From the NCBI GenBank assembly GCA_021794275.1, contig JAJYRD010000046.1, positions 1-64,000 of the forward strand: DNA of 64,000 bases, read 5' to 3'. The number at the start of each line of letters is the position of its first letter. Positions within the stretch are counted from its first letter, which is position 1. The DNA comes from Pseudomonadota bacterium. GTDB taxonomy: Bacteria; Pseudomonadota; Gammaproteobacteria; Acidiferrobacterales; Acidiferrobacteraceae. This document shows, piece by piece, positions 1 through 7,763 of the stretch. Position numbers and translations under genes: made by a program. Under the pieces are notes generated by a model, which was not told the DNA's origin, did not search any database, and worked only from the letters and a program-made list of their open reading frames with translations.

Positions 1-127
1 GGACGTGTTCGTGGCCTATGTCCCGAACAAGAGCGTCTCGCTCACGCTCGCCTACGCCATGCTGGGCCACATCGCCGGCGTCCCCAACTCCAACGGGCTC
101 TATACCTCGGTGACCGCGAGCTTCTAG
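1..127 (+). CDS. C-terminal end of an outer-membrane beta-barrel-like protein (partial)
   Basis: The open frame enters from the left edge and ends at TAG 125-127. About 41 residues remain. They alternate polar and hydrophobic residues and finish on a terminal phenylalanine (VTASF), the usual last-strand signature recognised by the BAM machinery. The gene is cut by the window edge, so the family cannot be assigned. An outer-membrane porin or transporter is an inference from this tail only. Confidence 0.45.
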   Translation, partial: DVFVAYVPNKSVSLTLAYAMLGHIAGVPNSNGLYTSVTASF

Positions 128-132
128 AAGCG

Positions 133-154
133 GCCTGGGTCCACGGACCCAGGC
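133..154. terminator. Perfect 10-bp inverted repeat after the partial gene
   Basis: GCCTGGGTCC (133-142) pairs perfectly with GGACCCAGGC (145-154) across a 2-base loop, six bases after the stop codon. Flanking GAAGCGG and CCGCTTC can extend the stem. There is no T-run, so it may be a transcript-end stabilising hairpin rather than a classical intrinsic terminator. Confidence 0.5.
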
Positions 155-274
155 TCGGGTCGCCCGCTTCTTCAGGATGTAGATGCGGGTCGGACGCTTG
201 CACATCCCCGGACGGTCCGGGCGCAACGTGGCGCCATGGATGGACGTAAGGATCACCCATTCGGCCGTCGCCTT

Positions 275-311
275 GGGGCGCGAGAGATTATTCCCGCGCC
301 CCCGTTTTTTT
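275..311 (+). terminator. Rho-independent terminator
   Basis: GGGGCGCG (275-282) pairs with CGCGCCCC (295-302) across a 12-base loop and is followed by CG and seven Ts (305-311). This is the strongest intrinsic-terminator shape in the first part of the window. It probably ends transcription from the gene at the left edge before the next gene begins at 381. Confidence 0.7.
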
Positions 312-380
312 GGATACACTGGATTATTGTGAGGGCCCCCTATCGGTGCGGGTGCCCTGAGGCTAAGGGAGAGGAATGTC

Positions 381-1406
381 ATGACGTCACCATCGGAGTC
401 CCTGCACGGCACGGTCGCGCAACAGCGAAGCATGCTTACGAGCATCCTTTACAAGCCTTTGCGCGCCTTGAGCGAGCGCTGCGCCGAAGTATGGGGAGAT
501 CGCGCGGCCATGGAGGCAGCCCTGCAGGCTGCCTTCGCCTCCGTGCCTTACTGCAAGTTTCTGTACGTGTTGGACGCGAACGGTCGGCAGCTCACGGCCA
601 ATATGAGCCGCGACGGTTTACTTGACGAGCACTTCGGACGCGACCGGTCCGACCGCCCCTATGTGCGGGAGGCGATCTTCGAGCGCGACGCGCTTGCCAA
701 TAGCCGTGGGCAGCGCTATCAACAATGGGGAGACCTTGGGGACGGGATGCAGGCGACAGACTTCGTGCTGAGTGCTGCGTATATCAGCCTGCGCGCGCTG
801 CGTCCATCACTGACTGCTATGCAGTTCGTGCGCGCCTCTGATGGTAGCGCGTTGGGTTTCGTGGGAGCTGACTTCGCCGTGCGCGATCTACCGCAGGCAC
901 AGGCGCTCTATGAGGACCCCCGTCGCCCCCGGCGGGTCGACGCCGACTATCCGCGGGCGGATGCGCCGTCGGGGGCTTCGCGGCTTGCAAGCAAGATGGA
1001 CGCGCAGCTCGATACCGTGATCCGCGTCATGGAGGAGCTGATTCTCGACCACGGCATTTATCATGTCATGTTGCATTTTTCGAGCAGCCAGGCCGTCGTA
1101 TGGGTGGTTGACGATCCCTTTCGGTATCGTCTGCTCGCCATAAACGAGCTCACCAATCCGGATATTTGCCTTGCCTATCCGAAATGCGCCTATCCTGGAA
1201 ACGCGCTGGTGCCGGCCGAGCGTGTCCGGGAGATCCTCGACAACATGAGGACGCTGCGGTCGACCGAGGGGCGTTTTTACCTACGCACAGGCACCGTCAA
1301 CATCTTCAACGGTATGGTGAGCTTGAGCTTTTCGTCAGATTCCTCGCACTACGTCCCCTACGAAGAGTTCCTCAAGATGGACTACTCGTTTTGGATAGAG
1401 AATTGA
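381..1406 (+). CDS. PDC/Cache-type sensor domain protein
   Basis: A 341-residue protein. Its first ~190 residues have the pattern of a PDC/Cache ligand-binding fold (FLYVLDANGRQLT followed by RDRSDRPYV and a DFAVRDL strand), as in extracytoplasmic sensors and chemoreceptors. No transmembrane segment, signal peptide, kinase, cyclase or methyl-accepting domain is visible, so it may act as a soluble stand-alone sensor. The start ATG has AGGGAGAGGA about 7 bases upstream. The stop codon TGA 1404-1406 lies in the end of the IS605-type element, so the natural C-terminus may have been changed by insertion. Ligand and partner are unknown. Confidence 0.65.
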   Translation: MTSPSESLHGTVAQQRSMLTSILYKPLRALSERCAEVWGDRAAMEAALQAAFASVPYCKFLYVLDANGRQLTANMSRDGLLDEHFGRDRSDRPYVREAIFERDALANSRGQRYQQWGDLGDGMQATDFVLSAAYISLRALRPSLTAMQFVRASDGSALGFVGADFAVRDLPQAQALYEDPRRPRRVDADYPRADAPSGASRLASKMDAQLDTVIRVMEELILDHGIYHVMLHFSSSQAVVWVVDDPFRYRLLAINELTNPDICLAYPKCAYPGNALVPAERVREILDNMRTLRSTEGRFYLRTGTVNIFNGMVSLSFSSDSSHYVPYEEFLKMDYSFWIEN

Positions 1407-1442
1407 CATCCTCCTCGCCCTGAAGGACGAGGATTCCTTCCT
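1404..1442 (-). ncRNA. IS605 right end / predicted 3' part of the TnpB omega RNA
   Basis: Read on the minus strand, the segment ends in a stem of CCTCGTCCT and AGGGCGAGG followed by AGGATGTCA, the usual right-end signature of tnpB-carrying elements. In studied systems the RNA from the tnpB 3' end through this hairpin guides TnpB, the guide being the flanking DNA immediately outside the element. Here the flank is antisense to the 3' end of the PDC-sensor gene. Seen: hairpin and position. Inferred: RNA function. Confidence 0.5.
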
Positions 1443-1510
1443 GCCAGCAGCGGCCTGACATCAGCCGCTTCGATTGACCCATTCCCTTTGGTTTGGGCCA
1501 ACTTCACGGC

Positions 1511-2719
1511 TTACGCCGCGAAACAGGCTAACCCGGCGTGCCCCGCCGTTGACTGCAACCCTCTTGCGAGGATGTTTCGCGCCGCGTTCACGTCGGCATT
1601 ATCCGTGTGTCCACAGTGCCGACAGAGGAACACGGCTTGCGTTTTGCGATTCTCCGCATCCGCGACCCCGCAAACCGGACAGATTTGCGAGGTATAGGCC
1701 GGGTCCACCAAGAGCAGCATGCCGCCCGCCCACCGGAGCTTGTACTCCAGCAGGCGCAGCAGCGTGCTCCAGCCCTGATCGAGGATGGCTTTGTTGAGCC
1801 CCGCCTTTTGCCGGACCTGACGTCCGGGGTGTGCGATGGTGCCGCGGGCGGACGCCGTCATATTCCGGACCTTCAGATCTTCCAGCACCACCACCGCGTG
1901 GTTTTGGCTGATGGCGGTGCTGATCTGATGGAGGACGGTTTTCCGCATGTCGGCGGTCTTCTGGTGCCATCGCGTGATTTTGGCCTTCTGTTTCCGCCAG
2001 TTGGCCGAGAACTTCACTTTGTGCGCCAGTTTCTTTTGTTCCTTGGCGAGTCGCTTTTGCCGGTCCCGATAGGATGGGACTGGTAGGAACATCGTGCCGT
2101 CCGATAGCGTGAGCAGGTTCGCGACCCCCCGATCACCCCCTACGGCGCTGGCGGAGGGATGCACCGGATCGGCTATTTCCTTCTCGATCTGAATGGCCAC
2201 ATACCAGTGGCCGCCGGAGCGGCTGACCGTGACATTACGGATTTCACCCCCAATAAGGCGGGACTTACGGAACTTCACCCAACCGATGCGTGGCAGGAAA
2301 ATTTTAGGAAGCACGCTTCGGCCATCGTCATCCTCTGGTTTCAGGTCGATTTTGATTTGTCCCGGGTCCGGGTAACGCATACTATCGTGCCGCCCTTTCT
2401 TCTTGAACACCGGGAAGCGTTTGGGGTTCTTCTTGTCGAAGACGTCCTGGAGCGCTCGGTCCAGAAACCTCAGTGTCTGCTGTTGCGGTTGCGACGGGGA
2501 CTCGGCAAGAAACCCGAAGGCCTCCGAATTCCGCCAGGTGGTCAGGCACTTAGCCATGTCCCCATAGGACAATAGGCCGCAGCCATGATCGAGAGAGGAT
2601 TTCTGAATAGCTAAAGCGCGATTCCAGACGAAGCGGGCACAACCGACGGCGCGGGACAGGAGATGCTCCTGTTCAGCTAACGGCTCCAGCCGGTAACGCG
2701 CGGCTTTGCGAATCAACAT
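1511..2719 (-). CDS. tnpB: IS605-family TnpB, RNA-guided nuclease
   Basis: A 402-residue OrfB/TnpB, full length for the family. The helix-rich N-terminus starts MLIRKAARYRLEP. The RuvC-like nuclease has its first Asp in GGDRGVANL, its Glu in VVLEDLKVRN and its last Asp in HTDNADVNAARN. A zinc ribbon (CPVCG and CRHCG) lies before the last motif. All catalytic residues are present, so the protein is probably active. TnpB proteins are programmable nucleases that help the element persist by cutting empty donor sites. The gene is divergent from a broken tnpA. Confidence 0.9.
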   Translation of the reverse strand: MLIRKAARYRLEPLAEQEHLLSRAVGCARFVWNRALAIQKSSLDHGCGLLSYGDMAKCLTTWRNSEAFGFLAESPSQPQQQTLRFLDRALQDVFDKKNPKRFPVFKKKGRHDSMRYPDPGQIKIDLKPEDDDGRSVLPKIFLPRIGWVKFRKSRLIGGEIRNVTVSRSGGHWYVAIQIEKEIADPVHPSASAVGGDRGVANLLTLSDGTMFLPVPSYRDRQKRLAKEQKKLAHKVKFSANWRKQKAKITRWHQKTADMRKTVLHQISTAISQNHAVVVLEDLKVRNMTASARGTIAHPGRQVRQKAGLNKAILDQGWSTLLRLLEYKLRWAGGMLLLVDPAYTSQICPVCGVADAENRKTQAVFLCRHCGHTDNADVNAARNILARGLQSTAGHAGLACFAA

Positions 2720-2741
2720 GGTCCTATTGTATGCTTGGTCA

Positions 2742-3156
2742 ATGACGGATCCAATTGAAATAAGACATGGCAGGCATTGGGTTTTTAACCTGCATGTTCA
2801 CTTGGTCTTTGTCACCAAATACCGCCCGGCGTCTTTACCAAAGAGATCCTGGACGACCTGCGCGGCCTTTTCGCCGCCGTCTGCCAGGATTTCAGTGCGG
2901 AGCTCATGGAGTTCGACGGGGAGGATGACCATGTGCATCTGCTGGTGAACTATCCGCCCAAGGTCGCCGTCTCGAATCTGGTGAACAGCTTGAAGGGCGT
3001 GTCCAGCCGCCTGATTCGCAAGAGGAACCACCAAGGCATCCGCAAGAAGCTGTGGGGTGGCGCATTGTGGTCCCCGCCTACTTTGCCGGAAGCTGTGGCG
3101 GAGCGTCGATCTCGATAATCCGACAGTACATCGAGCAGCAACACACACCGGAGTAG
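2742..3156 (+). pseudogene. tnpA: IS200-like TnpA (Y1 transposase), frameshifted twice
   Basis: Three frames joined give an IS200/IS605 Y1 transposase. MTDPIEIRHG...VFVTKYRP runs in the first frame. From about 2828 GVFTKEILDDL continues in a second frame with the HUH motif (DHVHLLVNYP). From about 3076 AYFAGSCGG...IIRQYIEQQ, with the likely catalytic Tyr, continues in a third frame to TAG 3154-3156. Each break looks like loss of one base in a C/G run (CGCCCGG and TCCCCGCC). The product would be inactive unless these are sequencing errors. Confidence 0.8.
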
Positions 3157-3184
3157 GCGGCCACGGCGGCATTGGGCCGCCTAC
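3153..3184. repeat. 10-bp dyad at the tnpA stop / presumed IS left-end hairpin
   Basis: GTAGGCGGCC (3153-3162) and GGCCGCCTAC (3175-3184) form perfect arms around a 12-base loop, overlapping the tnpA stop codon. IS605-type elements are recognised through subterminal hairpins of this size, so it is a good candidate for the left-end structure. It could alternatively be a transcript-end hairpin. Confidence 0.5.
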
Positions 3185-3257
3185 CCGCCGCGCTCTGCAT
3201 CCCCGCCCTGAACGGCAGCGTTTTCCGCGCATTGTCGATAAACTGCTCCCGCCAAGC

Positions 3258-3772
3258 CTAGACGGCCATGGCGTGAGTTTCGTGTTTCATTGGGGCGAAA
3301 CTTCCACCGCTCCACACCCCGGGCGGTTCCCGCCCGGGGCCGGAGGCGCCGGCCAATCGTTTTTCCAACCCACGTAACAACACCCGCGCCGTATTGTCAT
3401 CGCGGCCACAGGTCGTACCGCAATACGGGCATCGGTCCTTCTCTCGAATGGGGATATAACCGACCCCTTGAAGATACAGCCGGCCGTGGACGCCATTCTG
3501 GCCGGGATCCAGCCTCCAGCCATCGCCGTGGGTCTTGTAGCGTAAGCCGGGATAGCGGCGGAGAGACGTGAAGCGCGGGAAGCCCGGCGTTTCGCCATTC
3601 TTCATCCGCCGGAAGAAGTTCTAAAGGCCAAGTGCAGACGCTTCAAGGTCGCCTGTTCGGATTGGGCGTTCAGAGAGGCAAGACCGGCACTGATGCGGCG
3701 CCACGGGAGCAGTTCATCACCCGTTAGCCGTTTTGAGGCGAGCCCGCCCTGCTGAAACAGGGTGGGCTGCAT
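3258..3772 (-). pseudogene. Decayed tnpB with internal deletion
   Basis: Fragments of a second, different TnpB are readable on the minus strand. An N-terminal part (SKRLTGDELLPWRR...LKRLHLAFR) is broken by a frameshift near 3612. The next part (FFRRMKNGETPGFPRF...QGVGYIPI) jumps directly to the end of the zinc ribbon and the C-terminus (DRCPYCGTTCGRDDNTARVLL). The RuvC catalytic core between them is deleted. A dead remnant with no function expected, lying against the IS605 copy and marking this as an insertion hot spot. Confidence 0.75.
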
Positions 3773-3873
3773 GCCGACTCCCGCGCAAGGATCGTCCCTG
3801 ACGCTCCCTTTCCGGTCCCAGGGGGCCGTGGCACGGCGCCTCCATGCGCGCGCGTCTTGCCAGGTCCGGGGGT

Positions 3874-4233
3874 TTAGGAGAAATCCAGAGTCTTTTCGTA
3901 GGCCCTTAGTTCATGGCGCGCCATGGCGAGATTGGCCTTGCTCCGATCCAGCATCAGATAGAGGAACAGCTTGTCGTTGCGTTCCAGGGGCCGGATCAAG
4001 TGATACTGCTTGCCAAGCGTAATCAAGATATCCTCGATCTTGTCGTCAAGGTTCAACCGTGCCACCAGCGCCCGTTTCGTGTTTACCACCTCCGAGTTGC
4101 CGGCTATCGCCAAATCCAGATCCACAGAGGGGCTCCCGATCCTCGCCAAAAGCATCCCGCTGCTTGAATCGCCGAGCGCCGCCGCGATAAATCCGTTGAT
4201 ATGTTGGATGCTACCGAGGTCCACATTTGCCAT
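3874..4233 (-). CDS. Small Roadblock/LC7-like protein
   Basis: A 119-residue protein with a central pattern of SSGMLLARIG...LAIAGNSEVV, resembling Roadblock/LC7 (MglB-like) folds that bind and regulate Ras-like GTPases. A helical C-terminal tail (LERNDKLFLYLML...) follows. It is the last gene of a four-gene minus-strand operon that also encodes an MglA-like GTPase and a second Roadblock-like protein. The gap to the preceding gene is about 80 bases. Assignment rests on pattern and context. Role in the GTPase cycle is inferred. Confidence 0.6.
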   Translation of the reverse strand: MANVDLGSIQHINGFIAAALGDSSSGMLLARIGSPSVDLDLAIAGNSEVVNTKRALVARLNLDDKIEDILITLGKQYHLIRPLERNDKLFLYLMLDRSKANLAMARHELRAYEKTLDFS

Positions 4234-4312
4234 GAGTAATGCCTATCCTCCGATGAGTCCCATGGCCGCGGGCTGAACGCCTTGCGGCCTTGCTGTTACG
4301 CCTTGTCTGCCA

Positions 4313-4741
4313 TCACGCGGGTCGCTGATCGCGCCCCAACCATTCGTCGAGCGTCCGGCCCGCCGCCTCGGCGGCGATGCCGGTTTCATGCAAAAGAATT
4401 CCCAAATTTGTATTGTGCCGCGCCAACGTGCCCACTACGAGGAGATCACGCTTGGCCGGCACTCTCTGGAGCAGCACCATGCCGCCCACCGCGCTTACCG
4501 CTACGAACTGGGTGCGCCCGATCATGACCTCGCGGCCAATGGTCTCGCCGAGCGCAACGATCGATCCCACCATCGCCGAGACGCGTTGTGGATCGGCCTC
4601 GTTGTCGACCACTGCTGACACGCGCCGCCCATCCGTCGTGGCGAGCACGCAGCCGATGACTCCTGACACGCGACCGTGCAATCTCCGGATCTCGTCGTCG
4701 AACGCCGCGACAAGCTCTGGAGGCATGACGCGCGCGCTCAT
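4313..4741 (-). CDS. Roadblock/LC7 domain protein (MglB-like)
   Basis: A 142-residue protein with the Roadblock pattern: VSGVIGCVLATTDGRRV, a central helix with ERVSAMVGSIVAL-type spacing, then VMIGRTQFVAVSAVGGMVLLQRVP. Proteins of this family dimerise and act as GTPase-activating or scaffold partners of small GTPases. The start ATG overlaps the stop of the GTPase gene in an ATGA, implying translational coupling and a direct partnership. C-terminal residues 115-142 are a probable helical tail. Confidence 0.75.
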   Translation of the reverse strand: MSARVMPPELVAAFDDEIRRLHGRVSGVIGCVLATTDGRRVSAVVDNEADPQRVSAMVGSIVALGETIGREVMIGRTQFVAVSAVGGMVLLQRVPAKRDLLVVGTLARHNTNLGILLHETGIAAEAAGRTLDEWLGRDQRPA

Positions 4742-5334
4742 GAGATCGCCTCCGGCGACCGGTGGCCGGGGTTTGCGTCGCCGCTTACGGTCTCGTCATG
4801 GGCCCACATCGCTTCGATTTGTTGCAGAAGCACCTCGAGTATTTGCAGGACGTCATCGCGTCGCCGGACATCGGCGGGTATCACCGGCATCACGACATCG
4901 AGCTTCGCCAAGCGCTCCATATAGGCCTCAAGCGTGGGCCGCGGAAAGCTGTCCATGCGTCCAATCCCCACGACTGCAGCGCCCGCATCGGCAAGAGGGC
5001 GAAAGGCGTTGAGGTAAAGCTCGAGATCCCCCAAAGGGTCGGCGCGCGAGTTATCGATCAGGACCACCGCGCCAAGCGCTCCGGCCGCCAGGATAGGCCA
5101 CATGAACTGAAAACGCGGCTGACCCGGGGCGCCGTAAAGCCTGAGCTTCTCCCCGGTGGCCAGGGTGATCTCTCCATAGTCCATGGCGACGGTTGTCTCC
5201 TCCTTGTCACATTCGGCGCGATCACTATTGGACGCCTCGGTGCTGATCGGCGGGATTTCACTGATTGCCCGTATGGCCGTGGTCTTCCCCGCCCCCATTG
5301 CCCCGGCAAACAAAATCTTGAGCTCCTCGCTCAT
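4738..5334 (-). CDS. MglA-like small GTPase
   Basis: A 198-residue Ras-like GTPase. The P-loop is GAMGAGKTT (residues ~12-20), the switch region TTVAMDYGEI, and the DxxG position reads YGAPGQPRF, as in bacterial MglA/Rup-type GTPases. The base-recognition motif is GRMD rather than NKxD, so nucleotide specificity may be relaxed. ATG at 5332-5334 is chosen because it overlaps the upstream stop (ATGA). A longer in-frame extension would run inside the neighbour. Likely controls polarity, motility or signalling together with the two Roadblock proteins. Confidence 0.8.
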   Translation of the reverse strand: MSEELKILFAGAMGAGKTTAIRAISEIPPISTEASNSDRAECDKEETTVAMDYGEITLATGEKLRLYGAPGQPRFQFMWPILAAGALGAVVLIDNSRADPLGDLELYLNAFRPLADAGAAVVGIGRMDSFPRPTLEAYMERLAKLDVVMPVIPADVRRRDDVLQILEVLLQQIEAMWAHDETVSGDANPGHRSPEAIS

Positions 5335-6290
5335 GAGCGCACCCCCAAGGCATCGCGGATGGCGCCCAAAATCCCAGGCAATCGCGCGAAGCCCGAGACC
5401 TTCATGGGCGCGTCTTCGGGTTTCCGCCCGCCTGGCAAAGCCAGCGGGTCCGTGGGCGCGACGGCTACCACGAATCCGCATAGCAGCGCCGCATTGGCGA
5501 AGGCCACCGCGTCGGTCTCGGGGACGCACGCCGCATCTGCCAAGCCCGCCACGCTGCGTGGTCGCGCCCGCAATGTTGTGGCAAGCCGCATGGCCGCAGC
5601 CGGCCCCTGCCCCGCAAGGTAGGGCCACGCCCTCATCCTAAGCACGTCGTCGCGCCCGACCCAGGGCAGGAGCCCGCAATGCGCGTGCGCGAGGCCCATG
5701 TGCCAGAGCAGAGGTTCGATGCCATGCCGTTCCCCACACGCGTCCAGTTCCTGGGCGCCTAAAGCGCGTAGATCGAGCCGTGGCGGCCGCTGCGCCCCGA
5801 AGATCTCGGACAGAAGTTGCTTGTTGTGTTGGGTCCCCGCCCACGAAAACTGTCGGTCGGATGGATAGAGGATCAGGCTCGCGCCATCCCCTTCGAGGAG
5901 GGCCTGTGGCGTATCGCGGGTCCTGAAGAGGTCGTGTAGCGAGCGGACCAGTGATTGCATGGCGCCGCACCGAACCCGCTCATGGCTGCCGCCCCCGAAG
6001 GATCCCGAAAATATGTCGAGAAGCTCTGTAACGTGTGGTGGCATACGCAGTGCACCCGGCGATTGGCGGCCCTCAGGGTTCCGGACCAGACGGACGAGCC
6101 TCGCATCACTCCCTATCAGGGGCGGCGCTGCGTCATCCAGAAACACGAGCTGCGCATGGTGGGTGCTCACGTGTGTCACGGGACCCGGCAGGCGGCGGGA
6201 TATCCGCCTGATCATGCCTTGGAGGAGGGCCTGCTCTGCCTCGGCAACTCCATGAAAGCCATAGGTCAGTGCGTGTTCCGTAATATCCAC
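5331..6290 (-). CDS. Uncharacterised 319-residue protein, first gene of the GTPase operon
   Basis: Not recognised by sequence. The N-terminal part (residues ~1-110) is a mixed alpha/beta region. The C-terminal part (residues ~225-290) is helical with a winged-helix-like rhythm (RSVAGLADAACVPETDAVAFANAALLCGFVV). No signal peptide or membrane span is visible. It is translationally coupled to the MglA-like GTPase (4-base overlap), so it is likely an effector, exchange factor or scaffold for that GTPase. Co-transcription is strongly implied; the specific function is open. Confidence 0.6.
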   Translation of the reverse strand: MDITEHALTYGFHGVAEAEQALLQGMIRRISRRLPGPVTHVSTHHAQLVFLDDAAPPLIGSDARLVRLVRNPEGRQSPGALRMPPHVTELLDIFSGSFGGGSHERVRCGAMQSLVRSLHDLFRTRDTPQALLEGDGASLILYPSDRQFSWAGTQHNKQLLSEIFGAQRPPRLDLRALGAQELDACGERHGIEPLLWHMGLAHAHCGLLPWVGRDDVLRMRAWPYLAGQGPAAAMRLATTLRARPRSVAGLADAACVPETDAVAFANAALLCGFVVAVAPTDPLALPGGRKPEDAPMKVSGFARLPGILGAIRDALGVRS

Positions 6291-6631
6291 AAAGCCTCCA
6301 ATTCGTCATGTGTATATTTCGGTGCGCAAGCACCATCATCCGACATCGCGGCTATTTCGAAGCCAATATCCATGTAAGAGAATGTAATGTACGCTGCGTT
6401 CTGGAGGACACTTAATATTGGCAAGTATCAGAATTTACAATAGTGAATGTTCGCCGCGGCGAACATCCATGCAAGGCCGGACAGACGCGCGGCTGGCCAA
6501 CCATGCAAAGGCCCGGGACCCCAGAAACCGTTCCATGGTGTTCGTGAGCGCGTCTGGAAAATGACCGGTGTTTCGTAGTAGCTTAGGGCGGTACGGGCGA
6601 TTCCCGTCATGCGCAGACATGGAGGTAACGA
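6291..6631. promoter_or_regulatory. Divergent intergenic region with a 20-bp perfect palindrome
   Basis: This 341-base gap separates the minus-strand GTPase operon from the plus-strand SIR2-like gene and must carry both promoters. It contains an AT-rich stretch around 6360-6445. A perfect 20-bp palindrome, ATGTTCGCCGCGGCGAACAT, lies at 6447-6466. No credible protein-coding frame is present. GGAGGT at 6621-6626 is the ribosome binding site of the gene starting at 6632. Confidence 0.55.
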
Positions 6632-7723
6632 GTGGCTGATGTCGTATTCATTCTGGGGGCGGGGGCATCACAGCAGGGCGGCGCGCCGGTCATGAGCAAT
6701 TTCCTGGACAAGGCGCGCAGGCTTCTGTTCACCGGGGCCGTGCAAGACCGCGCGGGAGATTTCGCAAAGGTTTTCGAGGCGATCGGCAAGCTCCAGGCCG
6801 TGCATTCGAAGGCGCAGGATCTGGATATCACCAATGTTGAAAGCGTGTTCGCCGCTTTTGAGATGGCGAGGCTTCTTGGCCGGATGCCAGGCTATGGAGT
6901 GGATGAGATAGACGCCCTGATCGCGGCCTTGAAAACGGTCATCGCCTACACCTTGGAGTCGACGCTCAATTTCAACGAGGGGCGCCCCGGGGATCTGCCG
7001 GCAGCACCTGACCCCTATCCGAGGTTCGTCGAGTTGCTGCGCGAGAGCCAGGCGGCATCGCCTCCTTACCGCCACGCCATACTTACGTTCAATTATGACC
7101 TTGCCCTGGACTATGCCCTGCATCGAGAAGGTATCCCCGTGCGCTATTGTCTCGACGATTCCGATCCCGCCGCGGGTCTCCCGCTTTTGAAGCTACACGG
7201 CTCGCTTAACTGGGTCGCCGCTGGAGACGGCGAGGTGGCGCCCTGGAGGATGGACCGTCTGCTGACAGGGGCCGGGGATGCGGTTTTCCAACGGCGGACG
7301 GGCGGGGTGTCGAGGCTTTGCACGACGCCTCGCATCCTCGACCGTCCATCGGGAGAACATCCGGTTATCGTTCCACCAACTTGGAACAAGTATGGCTATC
7401 AGAGCCAATTCACGAGGGTATGGGCCCAGGCGGCGCAGGAGTTGTCGGACGCCCAGCACATTTTCGTGATCGGATATTCCTTGCCGGAGTCAGACCTGTT
7501 CTTTCGCTATCTCTATGCGTTGGGGTCTGTGGGAGATCATCCCCTTGAGATGTTTCGCGTATACGATCCCGACGAGCGCGTCGGGCCTCGCTTTCAAAGC
7601 ATGCTCGGGCCTGGAGCGCGCATTCGTTTTCGCCATGTGGCGACAGGCTTCGAGCACGCGATCGATTTGGTGGAGGCCATTCTAAAGAAGCGGCAGAAAT
7701 GGCCGGAACGGGGCGTGAGCTAG
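6632..7723 (+). CDS. SIR2-like domain protein
   Basis: A 363-residue protein starting at GTG, five bases after GGAGGT. It carries the SIR2-like NAD-binding signature: VFILGAGAS at the N-terminus, AILTFNYDLALD (catalytic Asn position, ~residue 154) and LLKLHGSLNW (catalytic His, ~residue 189), plus a C-terminal HIFVIGYSLPESD strand. Families of this type include NAD-degrading effectors of phage defence (for example ThsA and DSR proteins). No partner defence gene is adjacent, so it may be a stand-alone NADase or have a housekeeping role. The key residues are intact. Confidence 0.75.
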   Translation: MADVVFILGAGASQQGGAPVMSNFLDKARRLLFTGAVQDRAGDFAKVFEAIGKLQAVHSKAQDLDITNVESVFAAFEMARLLGRMPGYGVDEIDALIAALKTVIAYTLESTLNFNEGRPGDLPAAPDPYPRFVELLRESQAASPPYRHAILTFNYDLALDYALHREGIPVRYCLDDSDPAAGLPLLKLHGSLNWVAAGDGEVAPWRMDRLLTGAGDAVFQRRTGGVSRLCTTPRILDRPSGEHPVIVPPTWNKYGYQSQFTRVWAQAAQELSDAQHIFVIGYSLPESDLFFRYLYALGSVGDHPLEMFRVYDPDERVGPRFQSMLGPGARIRFRHVATGFEHAIDLVEAILKKRQKWPERGVS

Positions 7724-7763
7724 GGCTGTCGGGCCTATCACCATTTGGGGCGGTGCCCTGGCA

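Larger units (their letters stand above)
1404..3184. mobile_element. IS200/IS605-family insertion sequence
   Basis: The element holds divergent tnpB (minus) and tnpA (plus) genes separated by about 22 bases, the IS605 layout. The right end begins at or near 1404 with the hairpin typical of these elements. The left end is less certain: a 10-bp dyad at 3153-3184 overlaps the tnpA stop. No target duplication is expected for this family and none is seen. The Y1 transposase is frameshifted twice, so the copy should not move by itself. tnpB is intact. Confidence 0.75.
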
